Origin: Pectinophora gossypiella
Taxonomy: Eukaryota; Arthropoda; Insecta; Lepidoptera; Gelechiidae
NCBI RefSeq assembly: GCF_024362695.1
Contig: NC_065420.1
Span: 14,113,420 to 14,177,419, forward strand
Length of the DNA: 64,000 nt
Direction: 5' to 3'
In this document: in pieces, positions 23,861-36,400 of the stretch
Layout of the letters: every line of letters begins with the position of its first letter
Numbering within the stretch: position 1 is the stretch's first letter
Made by a program: the position numbers and the translations under genes
The notes under the pieces: model-generated
Told to the model about the DNA's origin: nothing
The model's database searches: none
What the model saw: only the letters and a program-made list of their open reading frames with translations

Positions 23861-24309
23861 AAAAATAAATTTAAGAGTTTAAAAATAAAATGCTTATAAA
23901 CAAAATATTTAAAAAAGTTTCAAATTCAAATGGGGAATATTATTTGAATCATTCGTTCTATTTAATTATTTTTCCATTGGCAAATGTCATGACGCTATTA
24001 CATATTTTTCGATTCACCACACCATTATCTATCTTGGGAATTCCTATCAAAAGTGACCCCCGTTATTACCCGTGATACATTAATTCACGCTTTACGATAT
24101 GAATGTATGCGATTTATGATTTTAATCTCAAAATGGCGCTAATTCAGACAGACGCAAACTGATTTTTTTTTTTAATTTAACTGTTTTAAAACTAACTCTA
24201 ACTCTTTCTTGGACTTATCGTCAGAAAAGGACGGCACTACTTTTAAAACTGTTTAAAATAAAGTTATCTTTAGTCTCAAAACCACTGAATCCTCCTAATT
24301 AGTTTCAGT

Positions 24310-24432
24310 TCACTTTTCCTTCTTGGGCTGCGGTTCTTCTTCTTCCTCATCTTCTTCAACTTCTACTTCTTCCTCTATTTCTTCAACTTCTATCTCTTCT
24401 TCTATTTCCTCGTCGGAGAGATTGTCTTCTTT
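24310..24432 (-). CDS. ric-3: RIC-3 last coding exon
   Basis: It encodes KEDNLSDEEIEEEIEVEEI, more Glu/Val repeats and PQPKKEK, with the stop at 24310-24312. The preceding caacag acceptor gives phase 0. This acidic tail is typical of disordered RIC-3 C-termini. Confidence 0.85.
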   Translation of the reverse strand, partial: KEDNLSDEEIEEEIEVEEIEEEVEVEEDEEEEEPQPKKEK

Positions 24433-27400
24433 CTGTTGGCGAAATGTGAAAAATATTTTATTTTAGGCGAATTTTAGGTTTAATTTTTAAGTCAAAGGTA
24501 AAACTTCTAAAACTTAAAGCACGAAAAAAGTAAGATGAATCCGTTCTTCGGAAGGCATGTTAAGCCGTTGGTCGGGACCAACGGCTTAACATGCCTTCCG
24601 AAGTAACCCGGGGGTTACTAGCCCAAACACCTCCACCAACCCGCAGTGGAGCAGCGTAGTGGTGGCTCCATACACTCTCCTGTTGACTGAGGCCTGTGCC
24701 TAGCAGCTTAGTGGACCTATAGTGGCTGTATGGTTTGTTTATGTTATGTTATATATGTATGTTTATAAAATACAAATAAATACTGTACCTCTGCTGCCGG
24801 CTGCGTCACTCCGCTGGCTGTGGTGAAGTCGTCAAACGTGGATTCTGAAACGTTTAATATCAACTCGTCAAGTTTCATCATCATCATCATCTTCCTAGCG
24901 TAATCCCGTTATCACGGAGTCCGCTTATCTAACCTGAAGAATTAACAGGTCCGATTTTTTACATAAGCGACTGCTCTGACCTTCCAATCCGGGAAGAGAA
25001 AACCAGCCCAATACCGGTTAGGTCACATACCTCCGAAAATGCATTACTCGGGAATGTAAGTTTCCTCACGATGTTTTACATTTATGATTTAAACATGAAT
25101 TCGAAAACAAATTCGACAACCATTGGTTAAGGCCTGTGCTGGATTCGAAACTGCGACCTCAAAGTGAGAGGCATCATTTCTACCAACTGGGGTACCACGG
25201 CGATACATGTAGTAAGTACGATTGCTGTTTATTCTATGGATTAGTATGTAAGAAAGTTATTTGCATAATTAAAACACATAATAACGGGTTCTTACCGCGT
25301 TTAAAATGAGGATATGAGACTCCCGATATTTCGACACTGTTGCAAGTGCCATGATCACGGGATGACTGATGACTTATGTGTTTTAATTATGATAATAACC
25401 GCGTAAACTTAAAACAAGTTATTTGCATACCCAGGTCTCTCTCGGGAGTGTCTCGCGGTTCATCCTGTATAAGCGACAGCGTCATCTTACCGCTCACCAC
25501 AGTCTGAAAAATATAACACGTTAGCCAGCCCTGCATAATAAACATAAACAGCCTATATACATCCCACTGCTAGGCACAGGTCTCCCCTCAATCAACCGGA
25601 AGGGGTGTGGAGCATACTCCACCACGCTGCTCCACTGCGGGTTGATCTTCAACTTCTTCTATCGTGTGGGTTGTGAGATGGATTACCAACCTTATCAATC
25701 CAGGGCAAGGTTACTATGGAGCCGAAAAAGGCCCCTGACATGACTCAAGTAACGACTACTTACTTACACGTACTCATCCACCTCGCAGCCCACACGATAG
25801 AAGACTGTTTTTCTGTTCGCGAAATATAGATAATATATATAGATACCGGTTGTACCAGTAATTTTGCTATTTGGACATTTATAAGGTAATTTTGGATTTC
25901 AATCATTTTGGGACTGAGAGGTAAATTGAGATTCAGACATGTATACGAAATTGTCGTAATCGGATTTAGTCTATATGAACCGGAAGGACTTTATTAAGCA
26001 CAATGGACACAAGATACAGAGATAAGAACAACATATATGTACAGATAGGCACAAGAAGCGGCCTTTAAAAAAAGAGCTATTCACTGTAGACGAATTTTTA
26101 AATGATAAGTTTTAATTTTAATACACACTTCCTCTCTTCCCTTCAACGTTGCTGTGCCCTACAGGGTCCATGTTTTAGTTCCTTTGCCTATGTAACACCC
26201 CATTGGAATGAATATGGGAATTATTACAATAAAGAGGGCTGGGGTGATCGCTGTCTTTCACACACACAGACGCACGCATAAACACATAATTTATGCATAT
26301 TGATGCATCGATATACGGCGCATCTTCGGTTCTTTCCTAAAACTGTTTACATTTATAATTGTATGTGGAAGCTTGTAATGGCCTTCCAATTTATATACTT
26401 TAGTTTTTGTAATACTATTAAGACGCTATAAATTGCCCAAATAAATAAAATAAAATAAAAATTAAGCCTAAGAACGATAGTAGACTATGAGCTGCCCACC
26501 CCGTCTATCTCTTACCGGGGAGTGTCTGTGGTGCGGCGGGTTGGCGCGGTCTACGAAGTCCGCAACCAGCACGCGGGACTGCTGCGGGATCTCTGTCTCC
26601 AGGAATATGGACTTCACCTCCTCAGCCGGTTGCTATAGGGAGATAATTGATTGAAACGGTGCCCACTTTGGTGCAATAAATAAATTTTAATTTGGTAGTT
26701 TATTTATTACGGTGCATCAACAGCAGCAAAATATCGATTTACAAGTTGGGACCCAAGACGTCAGAAATAAATTTAAAATATATATATTTTTATTTATTTT
26801 TAGTATTTAAACTTTAGCATCACAATGGTGCAAATTCCTGTCTGTACACCCCGTCTAATTTTATTTTAAGTTATACCTGTCATTTTCTCATCCGCTGAAA
26901 AAGAAAGGGACGGGTAATCGACAGGCATAAAATTTATGGAACACACGTCAATTTTAGGCAAAACTCTAAATCTACCCTGACAAACTAGTTGACAGCACAC
27001 GTCAAACGAGTTGCATACCAACGGGAACCTATTAGATTCGCTCGGGTTTTTGGTTCGCTATTCATTCACTCATTCGTTTTAAAATTAACAGTTGCCTATC
27101 ATCCCTCCCTTTCCTTTTCGGCTGATAAGAAAATGACGGGTATAACTTAAAATAATATTAGGAAATATGTGAAAAAGCATATAGTATTGTTTGGAAAAAA
27201 TAGTGATGGGCACATTGTTAACACGCGGAATAAAAATTAACTGGCTTTACATGTCAGTCGACTGCATAAGATCACTAAATCTTTTAAGGGACAATGCAAT
27301 TTAGGATTTACCTTTGAACAGTTTTAAGACAGGAATCAAACAGAAACTTTCTATATATATTTATAATAATTAATGACGTCGTTCGGTAATTTAATACATT

Positions 27401-30400
27401 ATTTATATTCTTTAAATTCTCAATAAAATTTGATTCTAAAATTATAAACTATATATATAATTTCTAAATAAAATTTAATTCATTTAATTTAAAATAAAGT
27501 TCAAATATATTCAAATTAAATTAATTATAAGTATTTATACCCACTGATTTTATAATAAAACCCACAAAACACAAAATGAACTATATGCGGCTTCAATGAG
27601 TGTAAGTTATTTTTTTTATTATCCTTAGTTTGGTTAGGATATTACAGGCTGATCACCTGATTGTCCGACAGTAAGATGATCCGTGCTTCGGAAGGCACGT
27701 TAAGCCGTTGGTCTCGGTTACTAATTACTGCTGTAAGTATGTAGTCGTTACATGAGCCACGTCAAGGGCCTTTGGCGACTCAGTAATAACCCTGACACCA
27801 AGGTTGATGAGGTTGGTATTCCACCTCACAACCCGCATGATAAGAAGAGTGATTTTTTTAAAACGACTACAAGACTTTCGAGTGAAGTAGGTAGGAAGTT
27901 AAAGCAAAGTCAACACTTACATAAATAAAAAATAATCATACGTAGGTAATAAATATCTCTAAATATATAAATAAGAAGTCAATACCAGTAATAACTAAAA
28001 CTGAGATTATCTTTGATATTATCATTATTAATTTATTGCATAATTAGAGGTAGGTAATTTAGTAAACTAAGACATGTTAGTGCTAAATAAAACTGCTTAT
28101 TAATAATAAATAAAATATTATTTATTTCGAAAATATTATAAAATTTAAAAAATATGTATTAAGCAGTTTCATTTTATACTTCGAGTGCAGGCAGTTAAAA
28201 CATAAAATAGATAATATATTATTGGAATGTTTATTTTTTGTACTACGCAAAATTGCAAGCATAAATAAATAAAGTTAAACAGTTATCTAATACCAGCTAA
28301 CTACAACAAAAACAGTACTCCCACTTAGGTAGGATAGTGGTAATTTTAGAAGAAGAAACGAGGTAATTCAGACAGAGGATGACAAGTCAGAATTCAGTTT
28401 TAGTCAACAGAAAGTTTCAGTGAGATTTTTTATCAATGAAGGACTTTCCAGGTTACGCTCCCCAAAAAAAAATACATATACGTACATAAAATACGTAAAA
28501 ACAAACGGAAACAAACGTATACGGTCGAATTGAGAACCTCCTCCTTTTTTGAAGTCGGTAAAAAATATAAATGGCGCTGAACGGTCACGAGCGTTAATAT
28601 GTATACACTTTGGTACCATGTCTCATTAACTTTTTTGACAAATTGAACTGTAAGTCTCACTAAATGTCAAATATGTTAGTGCGACAGAGTCCTAAAGTGG
28701 GTACATTATATTGCTCATGACTGTACAGAGCTGCCTCCGTTTAACTTTCTAATTTCATGGATAACAGAGAATGTATCTTTTATCTTTGATTTTGGTTATA
28801 AATGATCACCCTTGTTATTACACCCAGGCATACAACACATCTTCCACCCATTATTATTCTGATCAAAATAAAGAGAAGCAATATAGGTAGCAACATAATT
28901 CTATACCATATCTGACTCAAATATCAAGCAACAATTATTTTTATATAGGCCTCTGGCATTATTTCTGAATACTTATGTACCCGAGAAAATAGGCAACTAA
29001 TGAATTACGTACGGAAATATTGTACGGTCACGGGCATTATGTATACACTTTGGTACCATGTCACATTAACTTCTTTGAAAAATTGAACTGAAAGTCTCAC
29101 TAAATGTCAAATATGTTAGTGCGACAGAGTCCTAAAGTGGGTACATGATATTGCTCATGACTGTACAACGCCAACTACATTGTTTTTGTAGAACGTAGCC
29201 AGGAAATTCCTTCATTAGCGGAAGTAATTATGAGTCACCAAAAACGATTATCATGAAAAACAGTTTAGTAGAAACATAACCCAATGAACTTGTTTATATG
29301 GATCTCATGTCTACATTACTTTTTAGACAAACCACAATCGTTTTTGGATGAATTATGCTCTATACATTTTCCTGTGCCATCTTAAATAACAGGCGAGCAA
29401 GTATTAATTTTGTTTAATTATAGATTCATTAACAGCCTCCGCCGTCTAGTGCGTTAGGCTCACGATCTGGTGGTATGGGATACTGTTTACAAAACCATGC
29501 ATCCTATGCGAATAAATGATTTGATTTTGATTTTTTTTATATTTTAGATTATTACAAGACAGAAACAGCCTATATACGTCCCCCTGCTGGGCACACGCCT
29601 CCCCTCAAACAACCGGAGCGGGTATGAAGCATACTCCACTACGCTGCTCCAAGATAAAATATGGCGAAAGGAAAATGTATAGAGCGAGTGTTATCACTCG
29701 TAGAGTGTCTGCGTGGTGTAGACAGTGACATGTGGTCTAACCGCGTGCGGCTGCGGCGGCAGCGGCGTGAGCGGCGGCGCCTGGTCGCGCGGCCACGCGC
29801 CGCCGTCCGCCGTGTGGGCCGTCGTCTCCATGCCTACCACCTACGCAACACAACGCTGGTAAGCTGGCGGGCTGGCGAGCTTAGCTACGCACCCCCTGGG
29901 GCGGACTCAAAGCGGACGGATCGATCGTCTGAAGCTTGATGTACACACAACCGAGATCCAGATCGAGATTAGAGGCCGATAAAAAAATAAATAAAAAAGA
30001 ACTGAAAATGTAAGCCGGGCGCAGATTTTCCCGTCAGCTCCGATTCAGCGCAAGTGGACGCGCAGCTTTAAAAGTCATTATCTAGGTACATATTTTGGAT
30101 GGCTTCGATGTTGGGAACTGTTTTGATTCCGATTTATCAAGCGTTTTAGCTTTACAATTATACCACCAATTCTAATTACAAAAGTCTTTTCATGAAAGCT
30201 TTGTCATTATTTTGTTGTTGCACCAAACTGCAGGAAAACAGCGCGACGCGCTAAATGATTTAACAGAACAATGACGATATACGAGCATGCTACGGCTACT
30301 GGTGCACGTAAGCTTTCCTGTACCTCTACGAAACTTGAATCAAATGGGCAAAAAAAAAACAGAAATAAGCAGATTTTTAACATTTGTGAAGTCACAAAAG

Positions 30401-33400
30401 CTGGGATGTGCACAAAAATATCGTTAAAAAGCTGGTAACTCAGCGTAGTGTCAAAGTCAGAGGGATTATGGGAATTCATTTCGGTCAAGTAATTTTGAAT
30501 TGTATTCTCACAATCACCTCCAATGCACTATTTTAGCATGTTTATTAATGACGTCATTATTTAAATTTATTTTTTAACTTAAATATACCTACTAATATCA
30601 TACTATTTCAAGTTCTGTCTTTACGATTTCTGTAGGCATATTTTTCTGTGGTAGAACAGCGTTTTATCTCTATTGCCACCCAATAAAATTATATCCTAGT
30701 CTGAAAATGCAATCTCGGTCCTAATTAGTTTAGTCTACCCTCATATCTAAACGCAATATCAACTATAACGATTCCTTTCATTAGGACTAAACTTTTAGCG
30801 CAATTAGGTTTAATAGGAAAATAATAAGCAAACTCACCTTCACGCTGGATTTCTCTGGTTCTTCCACTTCCTCAACCTCTTCTACTTCTCCCTCTTCTTC
30901 CTCTTCTTCCTTGGCCGGAGAATCTTCTTTCAAAGCTTCTTCAAGGAGATCAGGAGTCGATTGCTTCTCAGGAGTGGTCAGGACCCTATTCTTCTCCACG
31001 TCAAGAAACTCGTTTGTCAATTTCGCGAGTGAACCTGTCTTTTCTTCAACCTTCTCCGTTAGCTTTATCAATTCTTCAGTTGGATCTCTTTCTGTTTCTC
31101 TATCTGGAACCTTTTCCCTTTCTCCATGATCTTCCTTAACTTCTGGAGTTTGTTCTTTAGGTTCTGGAGCAGGTTCTTTCGGTTCTAGGCTAGCTTCTTT
31201 TGGTTCCGGGCTAGCTTCTTTGGGTTCCGGGCTAGCTTCTTTGGGTTCCGGGCTTGCTTCTTTGGGTTCCGGGCTTGCTTCTTTGGGTTCCGGGCTAGCT
31301 TCTTTGGGTTCTGGACTAGCTTCTTTAGGTTCTGGGCTAGCTTCTTTGGATTCCGGGCTTGCTTCTTTGGGTTCCGGACTAGCTTCTTTGGGTTCCGGAC
31401 TAGCTTCTTTAGGTTCCGGGCTAGCTTCTTTGGGTTCCGGGCTAGATTCCGGAGAAGGTTCTTTCGGTTCTGGAACGGGTTCCGGTGTAGGTTCTTTCTG
31501 GGGTTCAGGGCTTTTGTCTTTAGAGGGTTCTCGGTACTCGCTAGCTACAATTTGGACCGGGCCACTGTGTATTACAGTTCCGTTAGTGTACGGACGAGCG
31601 TGGTTATCCTGCACATCCTGAAAATTGCAAGGGTAAATTATTAGACATCAAAAAATGGAAGTTTGGCAGCTTTGTTGCTTCCATAAATATTCATGGGCTT
31701 AAAATGTCTTCTGAAGATAAATCGAGCGGTTTCTTTGAGACACTTTCTTTCTTGACTGTATAGCTATTTTAACGTTATAAAAAAGTATTTAAACGAGTTG
31801 ATTGATTATTTAAAATTTGTACATGACGAAGTTTCATGCATTCGGTAAGCAATACCTTGAAACCTTTATGGAAGTTACAAAGCCTAACAATTAAATTGTT
31901 AATAAAGGAAATAAATAAGTTATAACTAAATACCACACTCTTTACATTCATCAAACAAAACTAAGACACTAATCGCTAAATATAAAACACAATTTGTTCT
32001 AAAATCGGCAAAGCATTAAAATAAAACTCAGGCCGAAATACAGACAAATAAAACGCAAAAGACATTTTCTATATCATTATTTTTCTAAATCTAAAATAAG
32101 TTCACTGTTATTTTTCTGTGCAGTCTAGCAAAAGCTTTTAAAAAAAGAAAAAAAGACCTCCCAAATAAAAAATAAAATAACCAACCTTTTTATTTGAGAA
32201 CTTATCTATTTTTAAATATTGTTTAGATTTATTATTATTTATAACTAATAGTTATTGTTTCCTTTTTAATTTCGGTAATGTTAGTAAGGGTAACCAAGGT
32301 ACAGTACAGACAGACATTGGCGAGTTACGACGAATACTTACACACATAAAATAAAAAGAAAAACTCATGCAACTGTTATAAACTCAAGAATGTCTTCAAT
32401 GCAACCTAAAAAGCAACCAAAAACGTTTAAAGAAAATATTCTCTACTTTAGAGAATATGCCTTGTTCGTAATGGAGCAATCGACTCAAAATTGAGGTTAT
32501 TTAATTTGACAGGACTAAAACTAACTGTCTCTTTCTTGCACTTCTTGTAAGTGAAGGAGGGCACTAGTTTATGAGCTATCAAATCAAAATTACGTTAAAT
32601 GCCTGCCAAAATTGGCACCATTGCCTAACTTCAATAAGAAAGGTTTCGATTTGGTTAAATTTGGTCTTTAGACAAAAGTCTCTGAGAAACTTGCTACATA
32701 TCTCATATAGTTGCTATATCTTGCTAACTTATATTGCTAACTTGCTATATCTTGGTACCTTAAGTAATAAGTCTTTGATCTTTGAAAATATTTGGACAGC
32801 CACCAAGAACTAAGGAAGGAAATTTCAAAATTGATATATCCTATTTAGAATTAGATTGGCAGTCGATCCTATGCCAAAAGCGTGTCAATTTTACTTTCAA
32901 AATAGATTTAGATGTATTTTCGCAACCAAATGTCGTAGTATATCAAATCTGTGCGAGATCTATGAACCTGCTTTTTCGCATGGAAAGTTGAGATTTGAAT
33001 ATGTTGAAATTCAACGTGTCAAATGTTTTCTCTTTTGAATTACAAAACATAACAACAAAAATAAAAACAAATCATTCATAAAAAGCAAAACAGCGGTGTA
33101 AATAGGAAGTTTATGTTTTGGATGTGATGGTGATTGATGATAATGATTGGAAAAGAAGGAATGATGTTTCTTAACTGTTGAAAGTCAAAAGAATGATCCT
33201 AGGCATCGATTGAAATAGATTTTTCTGATTGGTCAAGATAATATTGTTGCAACTAATGAAGATGATGACGAGCAAGACTGACAAGTATGTAAGGTGTATG
33301 TGTGGGCCTGCAGTGACCTGTCTGTCACTGCTGGTCCGATGACAGTGATGATAATTATAATGGTAATGATGAGGATGACAAGTATGTAAGGTGTAGTGCA

Positions 33401-36400
33401 ATCATGCAGTGACGTGTCATAGCTGGTTCTGATAACTGTGATGAGAATTATAATGATAATAATGAGGATGATGACGAGCGAGACTGACAAGTATGTAAGG
33501 TGTAGTCTGGACATGCATTGTCCTGTCACTGCTAGTTCCGACGATAATGACGAAATAATGATGAGAATTACAATGATAATGATGATGATGACAAGTATGT
33601 AATACAGCGACCTGTCACTGCTGGTTCTGATAATAGTGATGAGAATGATGATAATAATGATGATGACGACAAGTATGTAAGGTAGTGCGGCCATGCAGTG
33701 ACCTGTCTCTGCTGGTTCTGCGCGTAGCTCGCCTCCATCTGCTGCTGCACCTCCGCTACCAGGCCCGATATGGCCGTGACAACTGCCGTAACACACCCAC
33801 CGTTTAGTACTGTTATACTACTGATTTAGGTTTACTTTAGGACATCCGCACTGTAAAGCGAATCCTTGCGTGTCGGACCAACTTATGCTGGATAATTGTA
33901 CAAACTTGTTTAACGTCCAGTGTAAGTTGCTAGCATGCATCGACCTGCGACCTACTTACTCTGGACAGACGTTACAAATATGTAGTTTTCCACCGTAAGA
34001 TGGCATGACCTGCGCCGGACGCCTGCTTCTAGGTGCGGACGACCTGAGTAGTCGTGCGGTCATCGAAAAAGTTTTAGTTTTGTTTTTTTTTTATTTCGGT
34101 GTTTTTTTAAATTGCTTTGCTTGGTAATCCGTAAGTGCTCGTTTTCAAAAGCAGAATTTACAATTTCTTAATATGGACTCGAAAGGTAGGTACTTAAGTA
34201 GTTGCATTTTATTAAAATGCTAACGTAATAGAAAACATAGCAGCAAACAGATTTTTTGTTTTTCAAATTCTTTTCACCATTTAATTTAAAGTCAATTCAA
34301 TACACGAGTCTGTTGGAAGACACAGTTGGCAATAAAAAATAGCATGATTGACGACTGATTGATTGATGACTTTAGTTTTACTTTTAGGTATTTATTTATT
34401 TATTTTTTGTTGCACCATCCCGCATCCAAGTTGTAAATGTTTGTCTCCTTTTGTTGGTTGCCTGGAAGAAATTGCTCTAGAGCAATAAGGCCGCCCAAAT
34501 TGTACTGTATTCATGTGTTGTGTCTGATTGTTGAAATTTTAGTTCTGTGCAATAAAGTTTGGCGGCGAGGGTGTGCTGCCGCCAAAGGATGTTTTCGGGG
34601 TACCGAACTGAGCATAGTACCCCGCTAGCCACAAGTTGGTAGTGTGACTAGGGATCGACGATCCGACAGTGTTGTGTTGGAAGTTGTATATATGCGTCTT
34701 GCTGTGTAAACTTCGATACCGCGTTTCACGACCGCTTGAAGACTGCATTATTGAATGTGGCGCCATCTGTTGCATGTGAGCGGAACTAGGTGGCCAACTA
34801 GTTGGGTCCGCTACATCACTCCCCCCCTCAGACCGGAGGTCGATTCAAGTGCTTCAGTGCTCTTCAGGAATGCCGTGTTACCTGTAATCCCAGTGAGTCG
34901 GGAAGAAGTGTGTACGGCGTGGGTTGTGCTCCTGTCCGCGGTGAGTCGGGATTGTGGAGCCGGCGACTGGCGTGAGGCGAGAAGGCGGCCTGCCACGTGG
35001 AGCACGTGCTCGACAGCGTGGTGTGGCAGTGGACCTCGTGTGCTGTGTCGCTGTTGCGTGCGGAGTGCCAGGTCCAGGTAGCTTGGGCAGCTGGTCATGG
35101 AACTGTAGATGCTCCGAAGTCCTGGTGTGGAGTGTCAGGTGTCCAGGCAGCGTCGTAGGCGGCTGGCAGGTGGACGTGCTGATGATGCTCCGACTGAAGG
35201 CTGATGATGAACGCCTGTTGAGGGTTGATGCGGGGTGATTGATGCTGGAGGCGGATGATGCAGGTGCGACGCAGTTGACTCCGACTCCCAGAAGGTGTAG
35301 GTAGGAAGTGTTCTGTCGAGGGTCACCAGTTTGGCGGCGAGGGTGTGCTGCCGCCAAAGGATGTTTTCGGGGTACCGAACTGAGCATAGTACCCCGCTAG
35401 CCACAAGTTGGTAGTGTGACTAGGGATCGACGATCCGACAGTGTTGTGTTGGAAGTTGTATATATGCGTCTTGCTGTGTAAACTTCGATACCGCGTTTCA
35501 CGACCGCTTGAAGACTGCATTATTGAATGTGGCGCCATCTGTTGCATGTGAGCGGAACTAGGTGGCCAACTAGTTGGGTCCGCTACAAAAGTATATTTGA
35601 TTTGATTTGATGATTGATTTTAATCAATCATGCTATTTATTGGCAACAGACTCGTGTATAATGTTTACATTATTAAAAAAACACAAAGGATTTTCCACTA
35701 GTTTATTTAGGAACCATTTTTTAAGTTCTTATCAAAAATTTGGTCCACATTTTTCTAATTAAAACAGAACTAACTGTGCCTGTTATCGTGTCGGCATTTT
35801 CGTTATCGCCCCTATTTTACATTATTAGGAATAAAAATTAGTAGGTATATTTCAACACTAGTCGATAATATTCATTCGTTTCATGAGCTGTTTAAAAATT
35901 CTAGCAAAGTAGTCCAAGGAGATCCCTTAGCTTTAGAATAAGAATATTTTTGTTTTAAATCGAACGACAGTATTATTTTCAAATCCTGTTTAAAATTTTT
36001 ATTTTTAAAAACAATTTACCACCAAAGAGATCCGGAACAGTGCAATCTCTTCGGCCTTAACAAAACTATAAAAATAACAAATGAAAACGAAATCAAACGT
36101 TCTAAAAATAAATTGACCAAAACAAATGACGAAGGACGCAGACCAAAATACGTGGATGCATCAGACGGTCATGCTGGCTGGAGCAATGCCAAATAACAGT
36201 TAGTCGGGTTATCTATTGGAACGCTATTTTATAGGGTTACCTTTGTCAAGAGGGGTTTGGAAAAGACAAATTTCCCTATCTTAACAAATATCTAAGACAT
36301 GCTTCAGCACTTGTGGTATAATTCTCAAACGTACGGGAACTGTTATACAATTTGTTACAAAGTGGTGAAACTGTCCCTTAGCATTCTTCTCGTATTTCCT

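Noticed and set aside
29661..29939. 92-residue Arg-rich plus-strand ORF
   Set aside because: Its composition is that of a GC-rich stretch read in the wrong frame. The minus-strand reading has splice sites and phase that fit RIC-3.
31220..31621. 133-residue plus-strand ORF of GSGLASL repeats
   Set aside because: It is the complement of the SPEPKEA repeats of the RIC-3 exon; the RIC-3 strand has splice sites and frame continuity.
33285..33712. CRISPR-like array
   Set aside because: The units are degenerate minisatellite repeats in a eukaryotic intron, with no constant repeat and unique spacers.
33233..33796. 187-residue minus-strand ORF
   Set aside because: It reads through the exon G donor into the Ile/Ser-rich translation of the minisatellite, and uses a different frame from the coiled-coil reading of exon G.
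34878..35387. 169-residue minus-strand ORF inside the TRIM element
   Set aside because: Ser/Pro/Thr/Arg-rich with no retroelement domain, and it runs into the LTR. TRIM interiors are normally non-coding.
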